DNA of 64,000 bases from contig NZ_JACB01000056.1 in assembly GCF_000520975.1 (NCBI RefSeq), positions 1-64,000 on the forward strand, given 5' to 3'. How positions within the stretch are numbered: position 1 is the stretch's first letter; each line of letters begins with the position of its first letter. Shown here piece after piece: positions 1 to 9,400 of this stretch. The notes beneath the pieces are model-generated. The model was not told the origin of the DNA. It saw nothing but the letters and a program-made list of their open reading frames with translations, and ran no database searches. A program made the position numbers and the translations under genes. The stretch comes from Aquimarina megaterium XH134 (GTDB lineage Bacteria > Bacteroidota > Bacteroidia > Flavobacteriales > Flavobacteriaceae).

Positions 1-1361
1 GACCCGCTAGATACAGAGATTGCGATACGTCCATTATTACCATTAATAAGGGTAGGGTTGGTAATGAGTGCAGATAACCCAGTTACATCAGGAATAGTAG
101 GAAATCGTTCACCAACCGTTATAGGTGCACTAGTAGCTTCACAACCTTTATTATCTTTGATAAGTATGGTGTAATCTCCTTTGATCAACCCATCAAACAG
201 TGTACCTACGGGTTGTATATTGCTACCTACTATAGAATATTGATAAGGAGGCGTTCCACCATCTGGTGTTACTCTTATGCTTCCATCGTTTCCCCCAGAA
301 CATTGTACGGGAGAAGGAGTACCGCTAACTGATAATGCAGGAGGGGCAATTAGTGTAAATTCATTACTAAAATCGAGAGCATCTGGATTAGCGCCAGGAT
401 CGTTTCCTCCTCTTTTGGTTTGCCAACCTAGTATATAAGAGCCTGGAGCTAAACCGTTAGCATCCCATGTGAAAGATCGCCCATTAAAATCATTTTTTGT
501 TAAAATATCTACTCCGGCAACATTATCAAATGTTCCATTAGATACAAATACAACTAAACTCATTTTTTCTGAAACACTATCATCAAGTTCTCTATCAAAA
601 GTTACTGTGAAACCGCCATCATTATTGTAACTACAAGTAGGATGAGTAAGCTTTGGGTTAGGAGAAACATTCGGATCTAATGCAGGTGAGCAGTTAAGAA
701 TTGTATACGGTTTTAAGGGAGAAAAAACATTACCAATTAGTTTATACCTGAAATAAATTATTTTGTTTGCATTATTCTCAAAATCTACCGGAAAATTATT
801 AAAATCTATAAATATTGATTTTTTGTTTGAAGAGCCACTTATAGTAGCTAATTGTCCTTCAAAAGAATATTCCCATTCAATAATATCGGTATCAGAAATA
901 CCCGAAGTAGCATTTAATGTAACTCCATTACAGTTAAGTTCATCGGATTGTGTTGTATTAACTTTTTCAAAATATAATGTCCCAAAAGAAGGTTTATGTT
1001 CATAATATGAATCTATGTTAGGATCGATGTCCATTCTATATCCTCCTAAGCTGTATATTTTACCTCTATTAGGCCCCTCGATCCATCTACAACTTCCAGC
1101 TGAAACGCCATAATATGCAGGCCTTGTGGTTAAATCTAATATCCCTGTTGCAGTGCTAAGAGTTGTATCACTTCCATCTGCAATTTTCAAACTTCCTCTA
1201 GAAGATATTACACTCGCTGGATTAGACATAAAACAACTTGAAGCGGTTAAGTCCAAAACATTAACTGTAGATACGTGATATTTAAATTGCCCATAAAAAT
1301 TAACGGAAAATAATAGGAAAAGTATGTATAATAAGAGTTTTTTCATAACGATGTTTTTCAT
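1..1361 (-). CDS. SprB-repeat surface adhesin, partial (3' end beyond window)
   Basis: The reading frame is open from the ATG at 1361 to the left edge, giving 453 codons without the C-terminus. An N-terminal signal peptide ends in FYGQ, and an in-frame ATG at 1346 is an equally possible start. The protein is Cys- and Gly-rich with beta-type segments. Its last part is a SprB-type repeat with motifs such as PSPVQCSGGNDGSI, KGDYTILIKDNKGCEA and NGNNGRIAISVS. It is a paralogue of the gene just upstream (18 nt gap), sharing the segment FTVTFDRELDDSVSEKM. SprB repeats are typical of T9SS-exported gliding and adhesion proteins. A C-terminal T9SS sorting domain is expected past the edge but cannot be seen. 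The adhesin role is inferred from the family. Confidence 0.85.
   Translation of the reverse strand, partial: MKNIVMKKLLLYILFLLFSVNFYGQFKYHVSTVNVLDLTASSCFMSNPASVISSRGSLKIADGSDTTLSTATGILDLTTRPAYYGVSAGSCRWIEGPNRGKIYSLGGYRMDIDPNIDSYYEHKPSFGTLYFEKVNTTQSDELNCNGVTLNATSGISDTDIIEWEYSFEGQLATISGSSNKKSIFIDFNNFPVDFENNANKIIYFRYKLIGNVFSPLKPYTILNCSPALDPNVSPNPKLTHPTCSYNNDGGFTVTFDRELDDSVSEKMSLVVFVSNGTFDNVAGVDILTKNDFNGRSFTWDANGLAPGSYILGWQTKRGGNDPGANPDALDFSNEFTLIAPPALSVSGTPSPVQCSGGNDGSIRVTPDGGTPPYQYSIVGSNIQPVGTLFDGLIKGDYTILIKDNKGCEATSAPITVGERFPTIPDVTGLSALITNPTLINGNNGRIAISVSSG
9..50. repeat. Near-identical repeat copy A1 between tandem adhesin genes
   Basis: This 42-nt stretch matches 2835-2876 with one mismatch. 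It encodes the same SprB-repeat segment (NGNNGRI.ISVS) in the two tandem paralogues, which points to recent duplication or gene conversion. Confidence 0.85.
561..605. repeat. Identical repeat copy B1 between tandem adhesin genes
   Basis: These 45 nt are identical to 3417-3461. Both encode FDRELDDSVSEKM in the two adhesin paralogues. Perfect DNA identity inside otherwise diverged genes suggests gene conversion or recent duplication. Confidence 0.85.
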
Positions 1362-1379
1362 AATCCTTTTATTTACTTA

Positions 1380-4232
1380 TTATTTCATAATCACTTTCCT
1401 AATATGATTTCCATATGGTGTTTCTAGTACTACGGCATATACTCCAGAAGGCATTTGCAGAGTAAAAGGGATCTCGTATTGTTTTTTACCAGATTGTTTT
1501 TTTTGATCTAATATGGTATTGTTAGCCAGGCTAAATACTTTAATACTGATATCTTTTTGTTCTTTCAATGCAACTTTTACAAAGAATTTACCATCAGAAG
1601 GATTTGGGTATACGCTAAACTCTTTGATATTTCCTGACTGTTGATTTTGACTATCCTGGTTTTGATCATCTGTTATTTCTTTTTGTAGTACCAATACTTT
1701 TTGGGTAAATGTATCCTGACAATCTCCCAGTTTGGATATCATCGAGATGTCGTACTCTCCTGGTATGTTAAAGTACAATTCAATAAGGTCCTGATCTTGT
1801 GTTATTATAGTTGCTTCTTCTGGCATTACCCACTGAATTTGATCGGGTATAGGATAAGTCACATCAATTACGACAAATTTTTCATTGGTAAATACCTGAC
1901 TTGCATATAAGAATTCTGCATTAATTTCTTTTATATTTTCTATTACGGTAATGCTGTCTTGGGCAATACACCCTTTTCCACTGGTTACAGTTACAGTATA
2001 TGTTCCTTGCTGATCTACATTGATTTCTGGGTTCGTATTGGTAAACCCGGTATCCGATGTCCAGCTATAAGAAGCATTAGGATCTTGTATAGCAGCAGAT
2101 ATAGTTACAGTCTGTCCTTCGCAAAAGAAAGGATCTTCACCCAGATCAATAGAGAATAGAGGAGGGTTTGTAAATTCTATGGGTTGACTTGAGTTTGTAG
2201 CGAAACACCCATTTTGATCTACTACTCGATATATATAAGATCCGAACCCTACATTTTTGAGTTCATTACCCAACGCACTAAAATTAGGATCTATTGTATT
2301 TTCCCATGTAATGACATAATCTCCAGTTCCTCCTTGTATGGTTAATTGTATAGCAGCATCATTTCCATCTCTACAAGATAATTCTTTTTTGTTAACAAGG
2401 GTAACTGTAATAGGGTTGGGACCGTTTACATTAAATGTTTTGTTTTGTGTATTTCCACCATCATCGGTCACAGAGACTTGATAGGTTCCTATTCCCACAT
2501 TAGTTAAAGAGGCTCCAGTTGTGCCATCATCCCAGGCGTAAGTATATTCAGAACCAGAGTTTAAGAATCCCCCTGTTGCACTGGCAATAAGGTTGACTTT
2601 GGTATCAGAACAGTCAACGGTATCTGGTGTCATGTTAATAGAGATATCGATGGGTTCTGGATCTGTAAGAGTGAATATTTCGATATCAGAACTACATCCA
2701 TTACTATCGGTTACTATGATGGTATAAACCCCTTCATAAAGGTTGATGATATTTGTATTTGTAGACCCCGAAGGAGGCGTAAATGGATTTCCGTCTTTGG
2801 TCCAGGCATAGTTTGTATAATTACCAGCCCCACCAGATACAGAGATTGAGATACGTCCATTATTACCATTAATAAGAGTAGGACTAGTACCCAGTACAGG
2901 AATCACATTAGGTATTGTAGGGAATCGTTCACCAACGGTTATTGGTGTACTAGAGGCTTCACAGCCATTATTATCTTTGATAAGTATAGTATAGTCTCCT
3001 TTTGATAATGTATCAAAAAGAGTTTCTTCTTGCCATGTAGTTCCATTATCGATAGAATATTGGTAGCGAGGTGATGTTGGTGGTGTTCCTGGTGTTCCCC
3101 CATTTGGAGTTACTATAATACTTCCATCGTTTCCTCCTAAACATTGTACAGGAGAAGGAGAACCATTTACCGATAAAGCAGGAGGTGAAGTTAATGTAAA
3201 AGGATTACTTTCATCATAAGCATCGGGGTTTGTACCGATATCGTCAAAACCTCCGTTGTTGCTTTTGGTTTGCCAGAATAGTTTATAGATCCCACCAGGT
3301 AGGTTTTTAGGATCCCAGGTATAGGAAGAACCCGTAAAATCACTTTTGGTTAATACTTTTGATTCATAACCATCAAAAGTGGTAGCGCCTTCTATTTGCT
3401 TGTATACCTGCAGGTTCATTTTTTCTGAAACACTATCATCAAGTTCTCTATCAAAAGTTACGGTAAAGCTACCATTGTCATAATTGCTACAAGTTGGATT
3501 AATAGCAGTTGGCGGACTATCTAACTGAGGAGAACAATTAACTATAGTAAATGATAGTATGTTTGTATACCCTAATAAAATATTAAAAGGAGGTGGGTTT
3601 CTATGTACTCCTCTTATTTTTATATTACCTATATAGCTATAGTTATCACTAATTTCATTAAAAGTAACATTTAGCCGTGCAGATTTAAAATTATTAGGAG
3701 TAATAGGAGAATCTGGATTTTTTCCAAAATCATACCAGTTTAATCCACCATCCATACTATATTGCCACTCATCACCAGATTCGAGAAATATTTTTTGTTC
3801 TGGGCAAAAGACGGTCTGATCACCTGGCCCTGGTGGTTCTAAATAAAAAGGTCTAACACTGGCATTAACTCCACAGGCTCCAGAATAAAAATATGCTTCA
3901 GAATGAAAATTAGCAGCACTAACTGTTGTGGACCATCTAGTACCATCAAAAGAACAAGTATCTAGATTTAGAAAGCTAGACATCGAAAAGTTATTAGGTA
4001 CATTTACAACCTCAGCATCAATCCTTGGTGCAGTTCCGCTAGGTTGATTTCTATAACTATATGTTTTTGCACCAGTGATGCTTAAGTTAAAAGAAACACC
4101 AAAAGCATCGTCAAAAAAAGCTGGGTCGTTAATAGTATTTCGTACTATTACTTTTCTGTCTTGAGCATTAAGACTCAAGAATGTTAATAAAAAAGTAACA
4201 ATAAAAAAAAATGATTTCATCTTTATGATCAT
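1380..4232 (-). CDS. SprB-repeat adhesin with C-terminal T9SS sorting domain
   Basis: This is a 950-residue secreted protein. The signal peptide covers about 1-23 and ends in LNAQ. Residues 25-240 have no recognised domain. The middle part (about 240-830) holds several SprB/PKD-like beta modules with motifs such as CLGGNDGSI, KGDYTILIKDNNGCEA, YTIIVTDSNGC and GTYTVTVTSGKGC. The last ~80 residues are a T9SS type A sorting domain: it opens with FSVYPNPSDGKFFV, has MPSGVYAVVLET near the end and finishes in basic KVIMK. The protein should cross the outer membrane through the Por/T9SS machine and be anchored or released at the surface. The start ATG overlaps the upstream stop by one base (TAATG), so the genes are translationally coupled. 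Adhesion is inferred; the sorting domain is clear. Confidence 0.9.
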   Translation of the reverse strand: MIIKMKSFFFIVTFLLTFLSLNAQDRKVIVRNTINDPAFFDDAFGVSFNLSITGAKTYSYRNQPSGTAPRIDAEVVNVPNNFSMSSFLNLDTCSFDGTRWSTTVSAANFHSEAYFYSGACGVNASVRPFYLEPPGPGDQTVFCPEQKIFLESGDEWQYSMDGGLNWYDFGKNPDSPITPNNFKSARLNVTFNEISDNYSYIGNIKIRGVHRNPPPFNILLGYTNILSFTIVNCSPQLDSPPTAINPTCSNYDNGSFTVTFDRELDDSVSEKMNLQVYKQIEGATTFDGYESKVLTKSDFTGSSYTWDPKNLPGGIYKLFWQTKSNNGGFDDIGTNPDAYDESNPFTLTSPPALSVNGSPSPVQCLGGNDGSIIVTPNGGTPGTPPTSPRYQYSIDNGTTWQEETLFDTLSKGDYTILIKDNNGCEASSTPITVGERFPTIPNVIPVLGTSPTLINGNNGRISISVSGGAGNYTNYAWTKDGNPFTPPSGSTNTNIINLYEGVYTIIVTDSNGCSSDIEIFTLTDPEPIDISINMTPDTVDCSDTKVNLIASATGGFLNSGSEYTYAWDDGTTGASLTNVGIGTYQVSVTDDGGNTQNKTFNVNGPNPITVTLVNKKELSCRDGNDAAIQLTIQGGTGDYVITWENTIDPNFSALGNELKNVGFGSYIYRVVDQNGCFATNSSQPIEFTNPPLFSIDLGEDPFFCEGQTVTISAAIQDPNASYSWTSDTGFTNTNPEINVDQQGTYTVTVTSGKGCIAQDSITVIENIKEINAEFLYASQVFTNEKFVVIDVTYPIPDQIQWVMPEEATIITQDQDLIELYFNIPGEYDISMISKLGDCQDTFTQKVLVLQKEITDDQNQDSQNQQSGNIKEFSVYPNPSDGKFFVKVALKEQKDISIKVFSLANNTILDQKKQSGKKQYEIPFTLQMPSGVYAVVLETPYGNHIRKVIMK
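2835..2876. repeat. Near-identical repeat copy A2 between tandem adhesin genes
   Basis: Partner of 9-50: 42 nt with one mismatch. Confidence 0.85.
3417..3461. repeat. Identical repeat copy B2 between tandem adhesin genes
   Basis: Partner of 561-605: 45 identical nt coding FDRELDDSVSEKM. Confidence 0.85.
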
Positions 4233-6322
4233 TAATATTTTACTTCAATCTCCTTCCATTCACTCACACTACCATCATTAAATACTGCTTTAAATGCATA
4301 TGTATATGTAGTATTTGGAGTTAGGTTTTGGTCTATCCATCGTTTGTCTTCTGGTGCTAATCTTTTATACAAGGTATATGAATCTTCTAGACTCTTTCTA
4401 TATACTTGTATCTCTACAGCACTCTCTTCTTTAAAACGCCAGGTGAGTTGTACAAATTTGCGTTCTCGATCTACAGTCGCATACAATCCTTTTACACCAG
4501 GTTGTATTAATTTTCCAGGCATATTAATAACTACTGGGGGAGTAGGTTCGCTTTCCAAACCACTTTGATCTACAGTAATCAAGGTGTAGCGATATTTTCT
4601 GCCGGGATTAGCTTTTGTGTCTGTATAGCTGGTGATAGAATCTACGCTTGTCTCATATATTTTCTCCCAGGGTTGAATTATAGAATCTGTTGCATTTTTT
4701 CGATATACTATAGTAGTTGCCCAATCATCAGATGAACTGTTAATCCACGAAAAATTAATAGCACCTTCTTTTATTTCATAAGTTTTAAATACAGGTGATG
4801 TTGGAGGTATACGATCAGGTTTTTTGAGTACTAAAGTATCCGAAGGTACAGATTCATTATAACGGTTATCTACTGCGAGTAATCGGTAGTAAACAGCTTT
4901 GTCGAAAGAAGTCATATCTATACTATCAATAAAACTTTCATTGATAAGATTAGCCTTATTTAGTTTTGTGAATTCCTGATCTTTACGATAGGCTCTCAAA
5001 ATATCATACCCTTTTAAATCTAATTCAGTGTTTTTTACCCACTTTAGTGCGACTACGCCTAATGTATCTACAATTCCTTCGAGACCTTGTGGTTTTTTTG
5101 GAGGAATACTATCTATAGGTTGTACCATGGTAGCAGGAGATTCTTTATAATCCTGATGTTTCCCAAAAGCTTTGAGCTTAAAATAATTAATATCGGATAA
5201 TGGGCCATAAGTAATCTTTTTCTGATTTGGAGGGATACTATCAATTACAGTTTTATATGGTCCTACTGCTTTTTCTGCACGTAAAAGTTCATATTTTCTA
5301 AGTTTCCATTGTTCTTCTTCGGCAAAAGTCCATTCTAATTCTACTTCATTTTCAGAAATAATATTTGTAGCAGAAAATACAGGTTCAGTTTTTATTTCTT
5401 TAAATCCTATTAATTCTGCCGGGTCAGATGGAGGGCTGGTTTCACTAAAATAATTGATGCCTACAATACGATACCAATATTTTTTACCGTATTGAGGTAT
5501 AGAATCGGTATAAGAAACTCCAGAATATGGGGTATCTGCTAATTTTGTAATGGGTACATCATTGATTTTATTAAAAAGCTGACCATCTTCAGATCTTTCC
5601 AAATTGTAGGCCGTATAGTAGGGTAGTAGTTGATCGTATTCCCATACCAAAACAAATGCATTTTTATAGAAATACCCAAAAAAGTCAGACGGTTTAGGGA
5701 GTTCTTCAACATCTTTTGTACTAATAAATACTCCAGAAGGTTCCAATTCCATTCTTTCTTTTGGGATAGCACTTTTTATATTATAGAGGTATTTTTCATT
5801 TTCATTAACATCGGTATCTACATATCCCAGTCCGGCATATTGAGCCACTTCAAAATCTTGATCAATGGCGAATAAAGAAAATCCAAATCGACGATCTAAC
5901 TCTTCACTTTCATAAAAAACTCTAAGTAATTGATTCTCCTCTTGATTATCTACCTGAAAAGTTTCTCCATAAATCGCTTGTGCTGCAATAGCCGCCATAT
6001 CATTTTCCCGAATAAAATTTTCCCAATCTTTAGGAGGTCTGGGTTTAATAGTATCTCCAGAAATTATTTTCTTTTCAGGATTAGTTAAAGGTTTTCCATC
6101 ACGCAGAACCGTGGTACGTTCTACCACAAAACCGTATTGATTGCTATATTTCCAGGCATATTTATCGGTCACTGCCCAGCGCAATAGTATTGCATCTTTT
6201 TTTGCGAAAGCTTTTACTACTATTTTTTTAGGAGCTTCTGCACTTTTCTCTTGTGCAGATATGCTAATACTTATGCTTCCAAAAAGTAATGTTATATATA
6301 ATATGCAATATTTTAATTTCAT
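4232..6322 (-). CDS. Secreted fibronectin type III repeat protein
   Basis: A 696-residue protein with a signal peptide of about 23 residues ending in SISAQ. The rest is a chain of fibronectin type III-like modules, recognisable from repeated W..Y...R / Y.Y.V.A patterns such as YGKKYWYRIVGINYFSE, DLKGYDILRA, PGRKYRYTLITVDQSGLES and NTTYTYAFKAVFNDGS. I estimate five or six modules between about 200 and 696. No T9SS sorting domain or catalytic motif is visible. It lies 80 nt downstream of the 1622-residue gene and overlaps the next adhesin by one base, so it is part of the same operon. The likely role is a structural or ligand-binding component of a surface complex, inferred from architecture only. 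Confidence 0.82.
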   Translation of the reverse strand: MKLKYCILYITLLFGSISISISAQEKSAEAPKKIVVKAFAKKDAILLRWAVTDKYAWKYSNQYGFVVERTTVLRDGKPLTNPEKKIISGDTIKPRPPKDWENFIRENDMAAIAAQAIYGETFQVDNQEENQLLRVFYESEELDRRFGFSLFAIDQDFEVAQYAGLGYVDTDVNENEKYLYNIKSAIPKERMELEPSGVFISTKDVEELPKPSDFFGYFYKNAFVLVWEYDQLLPYYTAYNLERSEDGQLFNKINDVPITKLADTPYSGVSYTDSIPQYGKKYWYRIVGINYFSETSPPSDPAELIGFKEIKTEPVFSATNIISENEVELEWTFAEEEQWKLRKYELLRAEKAVGPYKTVIDSIPPNQKKITYGPLSDINYFKLKAFGKHQDYKESPATMVQPIDSIPPKKPQGLEGIVDTLGVVALKWVKNTELDLKGYDILRAYRKDQEFTKLNKANLINESFIDSIDMTSFDKAVYYRLLAVDNRYNESVPSDTLVLKKPDRIPPTSPVFKTYEIKEGAINFSWINSSSDDWATTIVYRKNATDSIIQPWEKIYETSVDSITSYTDTKANPGRKYRYTLITVDQSGLESEPTPPVVINMPGKLIQPGVKGLYATVDRERKFVQLTWRFKEESAVEIQVYRKSLEDSYTLYKRLAPEDKRWIDQNLTPNTTYTYAFKAVFNDGSVSEWKEIEVKY

Positions 6323-6402
6323 CTATTTTTTTTCTATTTGTTAGATGTAACCACATCATAATCATTTCAACGGTATAGAAATTCTTGTCTACGCTTACTT
6401 TA

Positions 6403-9400
6403 TTAAAAATAATTTTTATAATCTACTTTGATTTTGTTACCAGATGTTTTGCTTGGCAGTGTATACTGAAACTCTACCTGGTATTTTTCTACATTAATAT
6501 ATGGGAATATACCATCTATGATATACTTATATTTTTGATAAGCATTGGCGTCTATTGGATTAGTATTTAAATACCTGTTTACGACCACATATTGTAGATG
6601 TACAAAATCTTCTTTATATGCTGCAGCAAGGTTCCATCTAAAAGGAAAACGTTCTCTTAAATAAGTATTCTCTGGATTATTTTGAACGTACTCGCTATAG
6701 GTTAGAGAAGGCTTAATATTTTTCATTGGAGGTGTTCCCAAAATAGCTTCATCTCTATTTACTCGAATATCGGTATCTAATGGATAGTTTTGATAGAGGA
6801 GAGGATAAATTTCTTTTTCATAATAATAATCAGATTTCATTCCTACACCAGACATTAAAGGTTTGTTTAAACTATATCGAGTCCCCAACACTTCATTAAC
6901 ATCGAAAGGTTCGAATTTTGCAATTCGTAATTCCATTTGTGCAGCATTAGAAGAACCATCCATAAAAGTATAGTAGTCCGTTATATTCATCGCTCTTATT
7001 TTCTCTTTGAAGGTATTAAATCTACTTGTGCTAAAATTGAATTCTAGTCGTGTTAAAGAAGCATTCGTAGAAGCATTTCCTGTAAGTGTATTCTGAGAAA
7101 TAGACACATCATCACTCACATTTGTATACGTCTCTTCTGAAACTCCACCATCATTGTCTCCCGAGTTTAATTTTGAAGTTATTAGTTTATAAACAATTCC
7201 TGTTTCATTAGGTAATTTAGGAAGAGGAAAAATTAATGTATTGTTTGCAGTATCATAAGAAAACTGGGCTTTTATAGATTGCCCATTTTCGGTAATAAAG
7301 AATAACTCGTCTTTAAATCCTTCTGTACCAAATAAGTAATCTTGCCCACGCTCTAGCTGTACGTATCCTGTGTTACTTTCTTTAGGAAGAACATAACGTT
7401 GATCTACTATCGGATACATATATTCGATATTTTTATATGGGATTTTTGTAGGGGCTTTACCTGTAGTAAAGTTTACTGTTTTCTCTTCTACTATTGGTTG
7501 CCCATTTTCGATAACGGCTACCCATTGCCCTCCTTTATATTCGTTAAATTGTACTTTTACCGTAGCGGTTATTTTTTTCTCGGGAGGTAAAATATCGTCT
7601 GGTTCAAAGATCATTATATCTTTATTGCTATTCCATACTTGTTCCCCTGCAAGGGTTGTAGATCCATCTTTTATTGCAATTTCTTTGAGTTCTACCTGAT
7701 ATTTTTTAGTCCCTAGATCATCACTAATTTCTACAACTTGACCAATAGGTACATTAAAAGCAACCTGCACTGCTTCGAATACATCTACTTTATCACTGTT
7801 ATTTTCTGGAGAAATATCGGATATAATGACCACTTCCTGTAGTCCTGTTTTACCCACAATTTCACATTCTTCTCCGATAGTAACTTTAAGTCGGGCCTGT
7901 ACGGTTACAAGACCTAATATTCTTACTTTTACACCAGCATAGCCTTTTACAAACCACGGGTTTGGTAATTGGCCTTGTGCCAGAACTGCTACTCCTGCTT
8001 TTAGGATAGGAATTCTTTTTCTAAAGCCAAAAATTTTGATTTGTGCACCAATTTCTCCTTGTAGAAATGCATAGAGTTGTCCTGTAGCATACCATCCATC
8101 CATACCTAATGGTCCTGCTTTTCCTTTACAATGAGCATCTCCAAAATCTTTGATCATTAAATCAAAGCCAACACCAGCTCTTACCGATGCATAGATAATT
8201 CCCCAATCGAAACTTTTTCCTATTTCTACATATGCTCCAAAAGCATACCCGGTACCTTGTGCTAATTGACTATTAAAGTTTCTACCAAAAAGAAGTTCAT
8301 CTCCACTTAGGTTTAAAATATCTATAACTTCTGGTTTTGGTAAAGCAGGGTCAGGAAGGATTGTTCCGGTCATGTAGTACAAATCAAATGCAGCATCAAA
8401 CGGGCCTATAGGGATACCAGCGACACCAAAACGTTTGGTAGGAGTACCAATATAGATGTACCAATCATCTGGGGCATCATAAAACTCTATATACCCTAAT
8501 CTATTTTTCTCTCCCGCACCTTTAATTTGACCAAGATTTAGGAATACATCAAACATCCCCCAATACGTATCATTTCTAAAATCGAAATCGATAGCTAACT
8601 GTGCAGCAAACTGTTCTTTACCAGTTAAGATATTTGGAAATACTTCGGTTGCAAAATATTTAATTCCTTCCTTATCAATAGACATTTCATGGAAGTTGCT
8701 GATTGATTGTTCTTTTTCTGCTAACTTCTTCTGCATACCATCTACGGTACCAAAAGGAGCATTACCACCGCTACCGCCTCCGCTACTGCCGCCAGAAGTC
8801 ATCAATGCTGCACCTCCGTAGAATCCTAATCTACTAATCCCTCCTCCGGCAGAAGGGCTGTTAAAACTCATCTCGATAGCAAAAAGCCCTGTAAAGGTTG
8901 CTGATTTTTTTACTTCAAAAGCAGCCATAGCTTTAAAACCAAATTCGGTATCTATATCTGGGCGATAATAGATTCCCGACATACTTTCTGCGCGTTCATC
9001 CATCCCTGCCTTTCGCATATGATGGTAGACTCCACCACCAATATCATGAATTTTTAAACTCTTTGTACTCTTATTAGAAAGAGGCCTGCCAAATGCATCA
9101 ACATACCAGTATCTAAAATCGTCTTGTTTTCCAAAAATCCCCTTAGCTTCGAGTTCGATTTTCAGGCTTTCGGCATATAGTCTAAGTTTACCAGATAACC
9201 CTTTCCCGTATATTGGATTATCCCTAAAAAAGGCAAGTTTACCATAAAATTCAAAGTTTTTACGTTTTACATCAACTTCAACTTCATCGATTTCAATTTT
9301 GTCGAATTGCCATTTTAAATAATCTCCCTCCTGTAATTTGCCTATGATACGAAGCCTAACATCTCCTTTGATCCCTGATTTATCGAGATTGAGATAACTA

